A stretch of DNA of 64,000 nt from Pantoea rwandensis (GCF_000759475.1 NZ_CP009454.1:4092001-4156000); one strand, 5' to 3'; counted from the stretch's first letter, positions 18,125 to 28,086 are shown. Numbers and translations are program-made. Notes: generated by a model from the letters alone, not told the origin.

Positions 18125-19075
18125 TCAGTTCAACTGGAAGTAACTCAGCACCTCACAGCCTTTTCCGGCGTTCGGGGTCGCTATCACCTTCATTTGCAGC
18201 AAATCAATCACGCTCAATGATCCATCGCCTTCATTGGCAATCAGCAGCGTTCGATTATCCGCACTGAAACAGCCATCCATCGGTTTGTTGCCGACCGGAA
18301 CATCTCCCAACGGATTGAGTAAATCATCAAACAGTGTGATGAGCGGCTCCTGATCGCCAATCGCCACCAAACGCTCGCCGTTGGCGCTAAAGCGCACGAC
18401 CTGGCAGGGCTGTTGATGGGCCGTGAGTTTAATGCGCTGGCGAATACGATGACTTTGGCGATCGACCACATACAGTAACGGTGCGTCGGCCGCGCTAGCG
18501 ACCAGATAAGGATGCTTCGGCGAGGCCGCGATACCGGAGATCGGCCCCGGCAGCAGAATATTGTCAATGATGCGCCCTTCTGCCTCGCACAGATCCACCA
18601 CCGTGATGCTGGCGTCTTCTTCGTTCTCTGTGAACAATTTACGCCCGCTGGGTGAAAGCGTCAGACGATGCGCATTGTGCGACGGCAGCTTAATGATTTT
18701 CTCCACCCTATCGGTAACGGGATCGATGACTGCCACAGCCGCACTGTTTTCACAGCAGAGGTAGACTTTGCCATCACGGCCCAATTGGCCACTGTGGGGC
18801 GACTGCAACGGAGATAAATCGATAAAACCGCTGATCTGGCGTTTGCGTAGATCGATCACCGCCACTTTGTGACCAGGATGGGGATTGTCGCCATGAATGC
18901 CGTCACCATAGATCGGCACATAGGCTTTCTCTTGCTCAGGTAACATCAGTAACTCATGCGGACGCGGCGGAAACGCATTCAGCTCCTGTTGCACGGCAAA
19001 GGTGTCGGGATCGAGAAACAGAACTCGATTCCCCTGCTTATCGACCGCCAGTAATCCACGGTTGTGTGGCTGCAT
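18125..19075 (-). CDS. YncE-like beta-propeller protein
   Basis: A 316-residue protein built of repeated blades, each with strands such as VAVIDLRKRQISGFIDL, VAVIDPVTDRVEKIIKL and LYVVDRQSHRIRQRIKL. This is the seven-bladed lactonase/YncE propeller pattern. It has no signal peptide, so unlike YncE it is probably cytoplasmic. No catalytic assignment can be made. Confidence 0.75.
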   Translation of the reverse strand: MQPHNRGLLAVDKQGNRVLFLDPDTFAVQQELNAFPPRPHELLMLPEQEKAYVPIYGDGIHGDNPHPGHKVAVIDLRKRQISGFIDLSPLQSPHSGQLGRDGKVYLCCENSAAVAVIDPVTDRVEKIIKLPSHNAHRLTLSPSGRKLFTENEEDASITVVDLCEAEGRIIDNILLPGPISGIAASPKHPYLVASAADAPLLYVVDRQSHRIRQRIKLTAHQQPCQVVRFSANGERLVAIGDQEPLITLFDDLLNPLGDVPVGNKPMDGCFSADNRTLLIANEGDGSLSVIDLLQMKVIATPNAGKGCEVLSYFQLN

Positions 19076-19491
19076 AGTGCCTCCTTTGTGTTAACCACCT
19101 CGTCTAAGCGTAGTTAACCTGCATCAGGAAGGGGCAAATCCCTGTCAGGCCAGCGAAAAATGTAGCCGATTTAAACCATTTGAATGCGGGGATTTTTTAT
19201 CTAACCCGCAGCCAGCGCCAAGGCTAAGTTATTTTATTAGGAATAGTCCTAACGACGATTAATTATAAAATCAGTCGGCCAGTCAATTATTTTTGGGAAA
19301 TTTTACGCTTAACGGATCCTTCATTTTCCGGTTTATCTGAAAGCAAAAAAAAGTAATAGCCTCTAAGACCAGAATGCTTTATTAAGCTGATGTGAGTACT
19401 TTTTACACACAGCCGTGAGGAAACATAAGAGCGCATAAGCTGCCAGCATCAGGGAATCCTTGCCACCATAATCACAATAATCAGGTGCACC
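19076..19491. other. AT-rich intergenic region before the glycosyltransferase
   Basis: No convincing ORF. The notable element is the RcsAB-like box at 19237-19252, listed separately. The rest is AT-rich leader and probable promoter sequence; no JUMPstart-like element was seen. Confidence 0.5.
19237..19252 (+). promoter_or_regulatory. RcsAB-like box
   Basis: TTAGGAATAGTCCTAA contains a 12-of-14 match to the RcsAB consensus TaAGaatatTCctA, with perfect TTAGGA/TCCTAA arms. It lies about 240 nt before the capsule-type glycosyltransferase start. RcsAB boxes of exopolysaccharide genes occur at comparable distances. Confidence 0.6.
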
Positions 19492-20505
19492 ATGAATAAA
19501 AAACGTCTCCAGCCAGCGCTCGCGCTCTGGCAGAACTGGAAAAGAATCGCTTTTACCAGCCAGACATTACTGCAGAAAAAACAGCATACTGCGCTCTGCG
19601 CGCCGGAGTACGATCCTGGCGAAGAGGACAATATCGTGTTGTTTTCTGGCGAAAAGTCGCTGCCAGAAATACCGAAAAAAGTGTGGATGTATTGGGATAG
19701 TGAATATTTACCGAAATCTATGATGTTAAATATTCAAAAGCTGCGCAAAGATAATCCTGATCACGATATCTATTTGCTCAATCGATTAACGGTAAAAGAA
19801 GTTTTACCTGATTTTATTTTCACCTCAACATTATTAAGCGAACAGCAAAAAAGCGAAGTCATTCGTCTGGAACTGCTGTTGCGCTACGGCGGTATTGCCA
19901 TTGATTGCAGCACGCTGTTATTTGAAGATCTCTCATGGGTGCATCGTGCCCATCAAGAGCGCTGCATGGATGTGATTGGTTATTATCGTGAAAATTCCAC
20001 CGTCAATTATCTGGCGCCAGTGATTGAAAACTGGTTCCTGGCGGCGGCACCGAATAACCCGTTTATTCGTGAATGGCAGAAGCAGTACGCCCCCATCAAA
20101 CATCTGGGTGAGCAGAATTATTTCAACGAGCTCAACAAGCGCGATGACTATGCACTCCTGACCCAGAAAATTGACCAACCGCAGCAGCAGTTGGGTTCAC
20201 TGGCACAACAGGCGGCGATGCGGGAATATCGTCGGGTGAATCTCTATCTGCGCAAGTGTGAAGCCAACGCTTACTATTATCAGCGTTTGAGCGGCTGGAA
20301 AAGCGAGGCGTTTGCACATGCTATCCTGTTCAACCAGCGTCCTATGACGCCACCACCGGTGATTAAACTCAGCGGTAACGAACAGATGCACCTCGACTTC
20401 AACCTGCGTTTAGGCAATTACAACCGCAGCAGCCTGCTGGGTGAGATGATGCAGCCGCATGCGGCGATAGCGTTGGCTTCACCCATCAACAAAGCGCGCG
20501 CGTAG
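19492..20505 (+). CDS. Capsular-polysaccharide-synthesis-type glycosyltransferase
   Basis: A 337-residue protein. KVWMYWDSEYLPKSMMLNIQKL is the nucleotide-sugar-binding start of the GT32/Caps_synth fold, and LLLRYGGIAIDCSTLLFED is the metal-site region. The usual DxD is replaced by DCS, as in the Caps_synth branch where the second acidic residue is often absent. No other polysaccharide gene is adjacent, so donor and acceptor are unknown. AGGTG precedes the ATG. The 3' end overlaps the convergent LysR gene by 27 nt. Confidence 0.75.
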   Translation: MNKKRLQPALALWQNWKRIAFTSQTLLQKKQHTALCAPEYDPGEEDNIVLFSGEKSLPEIPKKVWMYWDSEYLPKSMMLNIQKLRKDNPDHDIYLLNRLTVKEVLPDFIFTSTLLSEQQKSEVIRLELLLRYGGIAIDCSTLLFEDLSWVHRAHQERCMDVIGYYRENSTVNYLAPVIENWFLAAAPNNPFIREWQKQYAPIKHLGEQNYFNELNKRDDYALLTQKIDQPQQQLGSLAQQAAMREYRRVNLYLRKCEANAYYYQRLSGWKSEAFAHAILFNQRPMTPPPVIKLSGNEQMHLDFNLRLGNYNRSSLLGEMMQPHAAIALASPINKARA

Positions 20506-21402
20506 CCAGTGGATAAAGGTGGTCACCGCCCGTGGCACTTGTGCTGCATACGGGCGCACCACCCACAGCCTATCGGCAAAAGCATCCACGGTTTGCCACT
20601 GCGGCAGAACCTGTTGCAACGTGCCCGATTTCAGCGCCGCCGCGGCGCTGAAATCGGGCAGCATGGCAATGCCCAATCCTTGCAGCGCGGCATCGCGGAT
20701 TGATTCGCTGTTATTGGTAGCAAAATTACCCTGAATTTTTACCTGCACGGATTCACTGCCGCCACTCACCGGGCGGAAACGCCATTGTGGCGATTCCAGA
20801 CCACGCGGATAGTAGAGGCAGTTATGTTGCTGCAACGATTCTGGCACCTGAGGCACACCGTTTTGCGCCAGATAAGCCGGCGAGGCCACTAACAGCGCGC
20901 GCGTCTCACACAGCGGCAACGCCACATGGGTTTCGGGCAATGTCTGGCTATGGCGAATGGCGAGATCAAATCCTTCACTGCCTAACGACACTAAGCGATC
21001 GGTAACATCCAGCTGCAGCCGCACCTGCGGATACTCTCGCAAAAAATCACCGATAATTGGCACCAGCTGCTGACGTGCAAACGCCACCGGCGCGCTGACA
21101 CGCACCAGGCCGCGGACTGGCCCGGCCTCATCGCGCACGCTGAAAAAACTTTGGGCGATGCGTGCGAAAGGATCGCGCAACTCATCCACCAGCTTCTCGC
21201 CCGCCGAGGTCAGACGCACGCTGCGCGTGGTGCGCTGCACCAGTGACACCCCCGCCATCTCTTCCAGCTCTTTAATCTTTTGGCTCATGGCCGCTTTGCT
21301 GACATCTAATCGTTCAGCTGCACGAGTAAAACTGCCCAGTTCAGCCAGCACCGTTAGCCAGTGCAAATGCACCCAGAGTGCATCAGTTTTGATTTCTTTC
21401 AT
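20479..21402 (-). CDS. LysR-family transcriptional regulator
   Basis: A 307-residue LTTR. The winged HTH is at residues ~20-60 (GSFTRAAERLDVSKAAMSQKIKEL), followed by a substrate-binding domain. Divergent from the tautomerase gene, so it probably controls that gene and itself from the 120-nt gap. It resembles the group of LysR regulators paired with small tautomerases or oxidoreductases. Confidence 0.88.
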   Translation of the reverse strand: MKEIKTDALWVHLHWLTVLAELGSFTRAAERLDVSKAAMSQKIKELEEMAGVSLVQRTTRSVRLTSAGEKLVDELRDPFARIAQSFFSVRDEAGPVRGLVRVSAPVAFARQQLVPIIGDFLREYPQVRLQLDVTDRLVSLGSEGFDLAIRHSQTLPETHVALPLCETRALLVASPAYLAQNGVPQVPESLQQHNCLYYPRGLESPQWRFRPVSGGSESVQVKIQGNFATNNSESIRDAALQGLGIAMLPDFSAAAALKSGTLQQVLPQWQTVDAFADRLWVVRPYAAQVPRAVTTFIHWLRARFVDG

Positions 21403-21522
21403 ATGGATTGTTCAAAATAATAAATAATCATTTCAACCAGCGCGCTTTTTCTTTCCTGCAGCAAGCGGCAGCATAAAGCCACATCCTACTCTTATCTTGT
21501 GAGCAAAAACGAGGGTTTATTT

Positions 21523-21912
21523 ATGCCGTTACTGACTTTTGATGTGATTCAGGGCCGTTCTGAATCAGAAATTCGTACCTTGCTGGACGCCGCGCACCGC
21601 GCGGTATTAAGCGCGTTCAAAGTCCCCGCGCGGGATCGCTATCAGATTGTTCATGAGAATAAACGCTATCAAATGGAGTTTCAGGATACCGGGCTGGGTT
21701 TCGAGCGGACCGATAACCTGGTGATGGTGCGCGTGTACACCAGCCCAAGAAGTGAAGAACAGAAAACGCTATTCATGGCAGAGTTAGCGCGCGAGTTGCA
21801 GGAAAATTGTGGCGTGCAGGGCAACGATCTGATGATCAGTTTTATCACTAACAGCAAAGGCGACTGGAGCTTTGCCGACGGCGAAGCGCAGTATCTGACT
21901 GGCAAGCTCTGA
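21523..21912 (+). CDS. Tautomerase (4-oxalocrotonate tautomerase-like superfamily)
   Basis: A 129-residue protein whose start was set at MPLLTFDV. Removal of Met exposes the catalytic Pro required in this superfamily, and GAGGG lies before it. A GTG eight codons upstream would bury the Pro. The length fits the longer tautomerase group found beside LysR regulators. Substrate unknown. Confidence 0.8.
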   Translation: MPLLTFDVIQGRSESEIRTLLDAAHRAVLSAFKVPARDRYQIVHENKRYQMEFQDTGLGFERTDNLVMVRVYTSPRSEEQKTLFMAELARELQENCGVQGNDLMISFITNSKGDWSFADGEAQYLTGKL

Positions 21913-22124
21913 TCCCTCCTCGCCCCTCGCTGGCAGCGGCGCGTGCGTTGCTGCCAGGTCAAACCATAGTCAATCTAAACCTGCCTTAAACGGATCGGAG
22001 CCCACCGCACAATTCTGTGTGGTTATGTTGCAGCACTGTGACAGCCCATATAAATTGACGCATAACCCCCAAAGAGGGCCGAGGGCGCAGGGATGGCGTC
22101 ACTATTTTATGTGAGGATCAAACC

Positions 22125-24416
22125 TTGTCCGAGTTGGTTTCGGTTGTACTCTTTTTAGCGGCAATCGCCGTTTACTCCTGTAAAGCCGGGCGAAATAAAT
22201 TCTGGTTTATCCTGATCTTAGTGCTGCTCACGCTGTTTATCGTGCTCAATGCCACGCTGTTCGCCAGCAACTATTTTACCGGCGATGGCATCACCGATGC
22301 GGTGCTGTATACCCTGACCAACAGCCTGACAGGTGCCGGCGTCAGTAAATATGTGGTGCCCGCTATTGGATTAATCATTGGCCTGTTTTTGCTGTTTTGC
22401 CTGCTTTCCTGGCTGCTACGCCGCCGTAAACGGCCGCATCATTTAGGCTGGAGTTTACTGGCTATCGCCTGCGCTGCAGGTTCGGTGCAAACCACACCTG
22501 CTTTTCGTCAGGTGAAGGATCTTATTGCCTCACATTCACGTCTGGCCGACTCTGATTTCGATAACTATTATAAGACGCCCAATAAAACCATTCCCGATCC
22601 CAAACTCAACCTGGTGTACATCTACGGTGAGAGCCTTGAACGCACCTATTTTGATCAAGATGCTTTCCCCGGACTCGCGCCGGAACTGAGTCGCGAAAAA
22701 GACCAGAGCATCGATTTCAGTGAAACCGAGCAGTTACCAAGCACCGATTACACCATTGCTGGCATGGTCGCTTCTCAATGCGGTATCCCACTGTTTGCCC
22801 CTTTTGATGGTAACGCTTCGGCCTCGCTTTCCAGCTTTTACCCGCAGAATATTTGCCTCGGCGATATCCTGAAGAATTCCGGTTATGAAAACTGGTTTAT
22901 CCAGGGCGCAGACTTACGTTTTGCTGGCAAAGATACCTTCCTGCTGTCACACGGCTTTTCGCCCGCACATATGTACGGCTCGCAAGAGCTCATCAGCCGC
23001 GTCGCCGATCCCAGTTACCGCAACAACTGGGGTTTTTACGATGATACGGTGATGGATGAAGTGTTTGAGAAATACGAAGCGCTTTCACGTCAGCAAAAAC
23101 GTTTTGCCTTGTTCACCCTGACGGTGGACACCCATCACCCTGACGGATTTATCTCGCGCAGCTGTCAGCGCAAAAGCTACAGCTACGATGGTAAACCGAA
23201 CCAATCCTTCAGTGCGGTGGCCTGCTCACAAGAGCATGTCGCGCGTTTGATTGCGCGCATCAAAGCGTCACCCTGGTTTAAAAACACCATCATCGTCGTC
23301 AGTTCGGATCATCTGGCCATGAATAACACCGCGCATCAGTACCTGATCAAGCAGCCGCGCCGCGATCTGTTTATGGTGATTCGTGGTGACCAGCCACAAG
23401 CGGAAGTGCTGGATGGCAAACGCAGTACCCTGGACAACGGTGCGACGGTGCTGGATATTCTGGGTGGTGATAAGGCGATTGGACTCGGCCGCAGCGGCCT
23501 CTCTTCGACGTCTTTATCGGCGCAGTTTGAAGACATGGCGCAAAAAGTGACCGCATGGAAAGCCGATATCATCCAGCTGTGGAATTTCCCCAGCAAGCTC
23601 GATGCGTTTACTGTCGACCAGCAAAAAAACACCTTCAGCTTCTCCGGCTCTACCTTTAAATTGCCTATTCTATTTCGCATTGGGCAAGATCGCGTCGAGC
23701 CACTGCCAGAAGGCGAATATTCGGCACCGCTGCGCTACCAGCTCGCAGACTTTACCGCTTCTGATAAATTTGTCTGGGTCGATCGCTGCTTCAAGATGGG
23801 CCGTTTATGGCAGCCCGATTTGGCACTCTCTAGCGATCTCTGTGTCGCCATGGGTCAAATGGGGGCAAAACCGACGGTAACGCGCATCGATAAACCGCAG
23901 TGGAAGGGCAAAGCGCAATTCCCGAAAGCCGAGGTGAGTGCCGCGACTTATCAACTCAACGAGCAGCAGATTCGCGTGGAAGATAATGCGATTCGCTATA
24001 ACGCCGACAGCTTCCTGCTGACTGTGCCAGGCGCTCCCGACAGCGTGAAGCGTTTCACAGGAATATCTCGCCCCGAAAGCTGGGGACGTTGGTCAAATGC
24101 GAATCTGGCACCTGAAGTGAATATCGAATATGTCGAACCTTTACCGTCTCGCTTTGATGTGCAGATCACCGCACGCGCTTTTGGACCCAATGCGCATCGA
24201 CTGATTCCAGTTCGCGTCGGTGATGAAGAGCAGATGCTGAATCTGGGCGATGATTTCTCGACCACCACACTGCATTTCAGCAACCCCAACGGCAGTCACA
24301 ACCTGATTATTGCGCCACCTGAGCCGCAACTCTCTAACGTCGGCAATATTACCGGGCAGGATCCGCGCAAATTGGGCATTGGTATGGTGGAGATAAAAAT
24401 TATTCCACATCCGTAA
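22125..24416 (+). CDS. opgB: OpgB (MdoB), phosphoglycerol transferase I
   Basis: A 763-residue protein, the same length as E. coli OpgB and alignable throughout. The start codon is TTG ([10 protein letters not shown]), preceded by GAGG. Four N-terminal membrane segments (residues ~1-115) carry a periplasmic sulfatase-fold domain with [12 protein letters not shown] and [11 protein letters not shown] metal-site motifs. It transfers phosphoglycerol from phosphatidylglycerol to osmoregulated periplasmic glucans. Confidence 0.96.
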   Translation: MSELVSVVLFLAAIAVYSCKAGRNKFWFILILVLLTLFIVLNATLFASNYFTGDGITDAVLYTLTNSLTGAGVSKYVVPAIGLIIGLFLLFCLLSWLLRRRKRPHHLGWSLLAIACAAGSVQTTPAFRQVKDLIASHSRLADSDFDNYYKTPNKTIPDPKLNLVYIYGESLERTYFDQDAFPGLAPELSREKDQSIDFSETEQLPSTDYTIAGMVASQCGIPLFAPFDGNASASLSSFYPQNICLGDILKNSGYENWFIQGADLRFAGKDTFLLSHGFSPAHMYGSQELISRVADPSYRNNWGFYDDTVMDEVFEKYEALSRQQKRFALFTLTVDTHHPDGFISRSCQRKSYSYDGKPNQSFSAVACSQEHVARLIARIKASPWFKNTIIVVSSDHLAMNNTAHQYLIKQPRRDLFMVIRGDQPQAEVLDGKRSTLDNGATVLDILGGDKAIGLGRSGLSSTSLSAQFEDMAQKVTAWKADIIQLWNFPSKLDAFTVDQQKNTFSFSGSTFKLPILFRIGQDRVEPLPEGEYSAPLRYQLADFTASDKFVWVDRCFKMGRLWQPDLALSSDLCVAMGQMGAKPTVTRIDKPQWKGKAQFPKAEVSAATYQLNEQQIRVEDNAIRYNADSFLLTVPGAPDSVKRFTGISRPESWGRWSNANLAPEVNIEYVEPLPSRFDVQITARAFGPNAHRLIPVRVGDEEQMLNLGDDFSTTTLHFSNPNGSHNLIIAPPEPQLSNVGNITGQDPRKLGIGMVEIKIIPHP

Positions 24417-24441
24417 AATTAAGCCATTCCCCCACCCATGC

Positions 24442-24468
24442 AGGCCTGCCAACGCGCAGGCCTTTTTT
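24442..24468 (+). terminator. Rho-independent terminator after opgB
   Basis: AGGCCTGC-CAACGC-GCAGGCCT is followed by six T, 26 nt after the opgB stop. Confidence 0.9.
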
Positions 24469-24605
24469 ATTAGTTGTTTTCGTTACTTATTGTAAGCATT
24501 GATTTTTTTCGAGATACCGCGCAAAATCCATTTCATTACATTGTGAAACTATCACCTACTGGATAGGCTTTCATTTTCACGGAAGGACACCAGAGGAATG
24601 AAAGG

Positions 24606-25226
24606 ATGATACTGACCATGATTAACACGCATAAAGCCTATAAAGCGTTACAGGATGCAGGCGTCGCCGATAGACAGGCTGAGGTAATGGTGGAGATTTT
24701 TGCTGATATGCAGCAGGAAAATGCCTTAACCAAATTTGACTTGTCACAGGCGACAGAAAGCTTGATCCGGGCGCAAAGCGCGACAAATAACCGACTCGAT
24801 GCTCTCGAAGGCCGCTTAGACCAATTTCAAAACGAGGTTACATTACAATTTCACGCGGTGAATCAGCGTTTTGAAGCGCTCGAAAAAAGTATCGATGAGC
24901 GGTTTGATAAAGTTGATAAAAGGTTCGATAAAATCGATGAGCGGTTCGCAAGAATCGATGAAAAGTTTGAGAAGATTGATGAGAAATTCGCAAAAATCGA
25001 TGAGAAATTTGAAAAAATCGATGAGAAATTTGAAAGAATCGATGAGAAATTTGAAAAAATTGACGAACGGTTCAATCAGCAAGACATTAAAATCAACGCG
25101 TTAGACCAACGGATGCAGATTGGTTTTACCGAGTTAAAACAAGACAACATCTGGATCAGACGCGTTCTGCTCACTATCGCCACCGCATTAATTGCCATGA
25201 CGACAAAATATCTCTTAAACAGCTGA
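24606..25226 (+). CDS. Coiled-coil membrane-anchored protein with perfect heptad repeats
   Basis: A 206-residue protein. The N-terminal ~60 residues form a helical segment (AYKALQDAGVADRQAEVMVEIF) reminiscent of DUF1640/CCDC90-type proteins. Residues 99-154 are eight near-identical heptads of the form [RK]F-x-[KR]-[IV]-D-[EK], preceded by an 11-residue step (residues 88-98). A C-terminal hydrophobic helix (VLLTIATALIAM, ~187-198) should anchor it in the inner membrane. The role is unknown; similar architectures are mobile in bacteria and phages. Start chosen at 24606 with GAGG 9 nt before; Met5 is an alternative. Confidence 0.75.
   Translation: MILTMINTHKAYKALQDAGVADRQAEVMVEIFADMQQENALTKFDLSQATESLIRAQSATNNRLDALEGRLDQFQNEVTLQFHAVNQRFEALEKSIDERFDKVDKRFDKIDERFARIDEKFEKIDEKFAKIDEKFEKIDEKFERIDEKFEKIDERFNQQDIKINALDQRMQIGFTELKQDNIWIRRVLLTIATALIAMTTKYLLNS
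24900..25067 (+). repeat. Eight tandem 21-bp repeats encoding heptads
   Basis: Units resemble GAGAAATTTGAAAAAATCGA and encode KFEKIDE variants. DNA similarity is high in the last five units and lower in the first three, so the array appears to have grown recently at its 3' side. Confidence 0.85.
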
Positions 25227-25256
25227 GCCAGGCGGGCAGCCCGGCCCTTCACAGCC

Positions 25257-25961
25257 TTAACGCAGCGCTTCCAGTTTCATGCGCTGCGTCCCTTCTGCAT
25301 TGAAATTCTCCGCTGCCAGCCAGCGTTCGAATGCCTGCTTAAGCGGCGGCCATTCGCCATCAATAATCGAGAACCAGCAGGTATCACGACTGCGCCCTTT
25401 ATAAACAATCGCCTGGCGAAATAGGCCTTCAAACTGGAATCCCAGCCGCAATGCCGCTTTGCGTGAAGGTAAATTACAGCTGTCGCATTTCCATTCGTAT
25501 CGACGATAGCCCAACTGTTCAATGGCATAACGCATCAGCAGATAGTGCGCTTCTGTTGCCATAGAGGTTTGCTTGAGCAGCGGTGAAAATGCCACATGCC
25601 CCACTTCCACCACACCGTGCGCGGTGTCGATGCGCATCAATGCCAATGTGCCCACCGCACGCTGACTGCGCAGGTCAATCACCGCAAAATGCATCGGATC
25701 CTTACCCTGCTCAATCTTGCGCGCATAAGCCAGATACTCCGCCTCACTGGTAAAGGGCTCAGCAAACATATAAGTCCAGTCACCGCCATCAATGGCCAGC
25801 GCATAGGCGGCGTAGAGATCGCGACCGTGGCGTTCCGCACTTAAAGGTTCCAGACGGCAGTACTGGCCGTTGAAAGTCTCATAAGAGGGCCAGCTGCGCG
25901 GTTGCCAATCTGGCAATGGTGCACCGACTGGTTGTCCGTAGGCGTTGGTGTGTTGCGTCAT
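25257..25961 (-). CDS. GNAT-family N-acetyltransferase (RimJ/RimL type)
   Basis: A 234-residue protein with a RimL-like core: RLEPLS start strand, VEVGHVAFSPLLKQTSMATEA, YRRYEWKCDSCNLPSRKAALRLGF and a final strand around DTCWFSIID. AGGA lies before the ATG. The acceptor is unknown. The N-terminal ~30 residues (YGQPVGAPLPDW) are typical of a subgroup that acetylates small molecules or proteins. Confidence 0.85.
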   Translation of the reverse strand: MTQHTNAYGQPVGAPLPDWQPRSWPSYETFNGQYCRLEPLSAERHGRDLYAAYALAIDGGDWTYMFAEPFTSEAEYLAYARKIEQGKDPMHFAVIDLRSQRAVGTLALMRIDTAHGVVEVGHVAFSPLLKQTSMATEAHYLLMRYAIEQLGYRRYEWKCDSCNLPSRKAALRLGFQFEGLFRQAIVYKGRSRDTCWFSIIDGEWPPLKQAFERWLAAENFNAEGTQRMKLEALR

Positions 25962-26105
25962 GGTTCCGTTCCTTTGTCAGTGAAAGCGTAATGAGCAGCG
26001 TGCCACTTTTCCGGCGCATTAAAAAGCACCCGAGAGGATGAATCTGAAGGAGGAGGGATTTGCAGGAAGCGTGGCAGCCTGACGGCCGCCACACAAAGGG
26101 AGAGA

Positions 26106-26600
26106 TTAACCCTTAAAGAAGATGTCGCCAGATTTACCCATCACAATCTTGCCGCTGTCGTCGGTGATCAGGATGTAGTTGGCATTGATATAAGCCCAGT
26201 GTGTACCAGGCTGCGGTGCTGGCAGGTGGCGTGGCTGCCACTCCACAATGGTGTACTGCTTTTTACGATACTCATCGGGTACTACATCACCGACTTTGTA
26301 CTCTTTGTAGTCGATAATGATGGTATTCAGATCGTAATTATTTTGCCCGGCAGGGGCATCTTGCATCCCGTTCTGCGATGGGCGAATCGGTGCCACATCG
26401 CCGCTGGATTCCGCTGGTTCGTTGCTGGCCGGGGCATCCACTGCCGGAGCCTGAGTTTGTGCGTCGGGTGCGGTCTGCTGCACCTGAGGTGGCGGTGGTA
26501 CGTTATCCGTTTGCTCGCCTTCAGCCAGTGCGGCTGGAGTCAGGCTCAAAGCGCCCAGAAAAATTCCTGCAGAAAGAAGGGTGACGTGTGTCCTGCGCAT
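26106..26600 (-). CDS. RcnB-family periplasmic protein
   Basis: A 164-residue protein. Signal peptide with likely cleavage after LAALA-type AxA near residue 26 (TPAALA/EGEQ). Then a Pro/Glu/Gln-rich linker (residues ~27-85) and a C-terminal RcnB-like domain with EYKVGDVVPDEYR, IVEWQPRHLPAPQPGTHWAY and the final YILITDDSGKIV strand. RcnB tunes nickel/cobalt efflux in E. coli. No rcnA/rcnR is nearby, so a metal role is only inferred from the family. Confidence 0.78.
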   Translation of the reverse strand: MRRTHVTLLSAGIFLGALSLTPAALAEGEQTDNVPPPPQVQQTAPDAQTQAPAVDAPASNEPAESSGDVAPIRPSQNGMQDAPAGQNNYDLNTIIIDYKEYKVGDVVPDEYRKKQYTIVEWQPRHLPAPQPGTHWAYINANYILITDDSGKIVMGKSGDIFFKG

Positions 26601-26760
26601 TGGTGATTTCCACTCTGGTTAATTATTAACTGTCCAATTTACTGACAAGTGCAGCACGCAGAAGGTTCCCCCGGCGCGCTTTGCGCGTCAAATTTCGCTG
26701 CACAGCATACCTCAGCAAAAGCGATTTTTGGCGCAGTAAAATTGCAAGCAACCATGTTCG

Positions 26761-27942
26761 TTACTCTGCCTGGTTCTTCTGCGCCAGATCCATCAACAGA
26801 GCAATGCCCAGATAGTTGCTCCAGTTAAAGGCATTTTGCAGCACCACAATCGCATTGCCATTTTGTTTATCAAAACCGATAAAGCTGGAGTAGCCGCCAA
26901 TATAGCCCACCTGATAGGTGATTTTCTGCTGACCGTAGGTGTCCGTGACCCAGGCAATATTTTGAGACTGGTTGCCATGCTGTTCATAGCCTTGATTAAC
27001 CTGAGCAAAAGCGGCATTGATGGGGGCGCTGGCGTCATTGTGTAAATGCGCATCCAGATAGCGGATTAAATCACGTGCGTTGCTATACAAACTGGCGGCG
27101 GCCACCATGTTATTGCTGAATGCCCAATCCGGCGTCAACTCACCACGCGGAATCAGCTTTGGCTGATCGCCCGCATGGCCCAGCGCACGGATCGGATAGC
27201 CGCGCAGGCTTTGCGGTGTGAAGCTGCTGCTGGTCATGCCCAGGGGCTGGAAAAGATTGCGTTGCGCCAGGCTTTCGATGCCCTGATGCAGGCGATGCTT
27301 CAGAATATAGCCGAGCAGCGCATATCCCAGATTGGAATACTGCGCCACGGGTTTTGCTGGTGCGTCAAAATCAGCCAGATAGCTCAGCACGGCATCGCTA
27401 TCGAGGTTGCCGTAAAAATTCTCACCACTGCGCAGATACGCCATAAATTTCATAAACATCGGCAAATCCATATCCTGACGCGGCAGGCCAGAGGTGTGCG
27501 TGACCAGTTGCAGCAGCGTGATGCGTTTTGCATCTTCACTGAGCGGCACTTCCGGCGGCAGCAACGTAGCAAGCGTATCGTTCCAGTGCAGCTCGCCGCG
27601 ATCCACCAGCTCAATGATCACCTCCGCCGTTATGCCTTTACTGAGCGATCCAAGCGCAAACAACGTATCGGGTGTGATCGGATAACGGTGTACCGCATCA
27701 GTCACGCCAAAACTATAAAACTGCGCAGGCTGGCGCTGATGGATAATCGCAATACTGATGCCCGACACCTGCTTTTGCTGCATGTAATGCCGCACGATGT
27801 CATCGACGTTTTCATTAAAGGTCGCATGGGAGAGATAGACTTTATCGCCGACTGGCGCAGAGGTTTGTGACAGCGTGCCACAGGCGCTCAGCAATAGACT
27901 GCAGCACAACAGCAGCAAAAGCGGAATGATGCGCCGCATCAT
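26761..27942 (-). CDS. Serine hydrolase lipoprotein (class C beta-lactamase/DD-peptidase fold)
   Basis: A 393-residue protein. Lipobox LLLSAC puts the lipidated Cys at residue 21. Active-site motifs are SLSK (the SxxK nucleophile) and YSN in QYSNLGYALLGY; HTSGLP is also present. The third motif appears as GYIGGY rather than KTG/HTG, as in many esterase-like members. Could act on peptidoglycan or esters. AmpC-type beta-lactamase activity is not implied. AGGA precedes the start. Confidence 0.83.
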   Translation of the reverse strand: MMRRIIPLLLLLCCSLLLSACGTLSQTSAPVGDKVYLSHATFNENVDDIVRHYMQQKQVSGISIAIIHQRQPAQFYSFGVTDAVHRYPITPDTLFALGSLSKGITAEVIIELVDRGELHWNDTLATLLPPEVPLSEDAKRITLLQLVTHTSGLPRQDMDLPMFMKFMAYLRSGENFYGNLDSDAVLSYLADFDAPAKPVAQYSNLGYALLGYILKHRLHQGIESLAQRNLFQPLGMTSSSFTPQSLRGYPIRALGHAGDQPKLIPRGELTPDWAFSNNMVAAASLYSNARDLIRYLDAHLHNDASAPINAAFAQVNQGYEQHGNQSQNIAWVTDTYGQQKITYQVGYIGGYSSFIGFDKQNGNAIVVLQNAFNWSNYLGIALLMDLAQKNQAE

Positions 27943-28053
27943 TCAGGAATCCTGGTAAAAGTTTTCATAACAATTGATTTATATAATATTTTTTATTTTT
28001 AGCAAAACGTGCGATGGGTGTTTGTGGCGAAATATAACACAGATGGGGGTAAT

Positions 28054-28078
28054 CGCCACCTGCCAGAAACAGGTGGCG
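28054..28078 (-). terminator. Hairpin after the MetQ-like gene
   Basis: A 9-bp stem CGCCACCTG/CAGGTGGCG with a 7-nt loop begins 9 nt after the stop. There is no U-tract, so it is either a transcript-end stabiliser or a weak terminator. Confidence 0.45.
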
Positions 28079-28086
28079 GCTGGGAA

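Noticed and set aside
24598..24609. Three-codon mini-ORF overlapping the coiled-coil gene start
   Set aside because: Its start is too close to the Shine-Dalgarno sequence to be used; likely chance.
24900..25067. 21-bp tandem repeats considered as a CRISPR-like or minisatellite array
   Set aside because: Repeats are contiguous, in frame and encode heptads of one protein; there are no spacers.
26761..27942. AmpC-type resistance gene
   Set aside because: Lipoprotein with SxxK and YxN but without a KTG/HTG third motif; better described as a general serine hydrolase.
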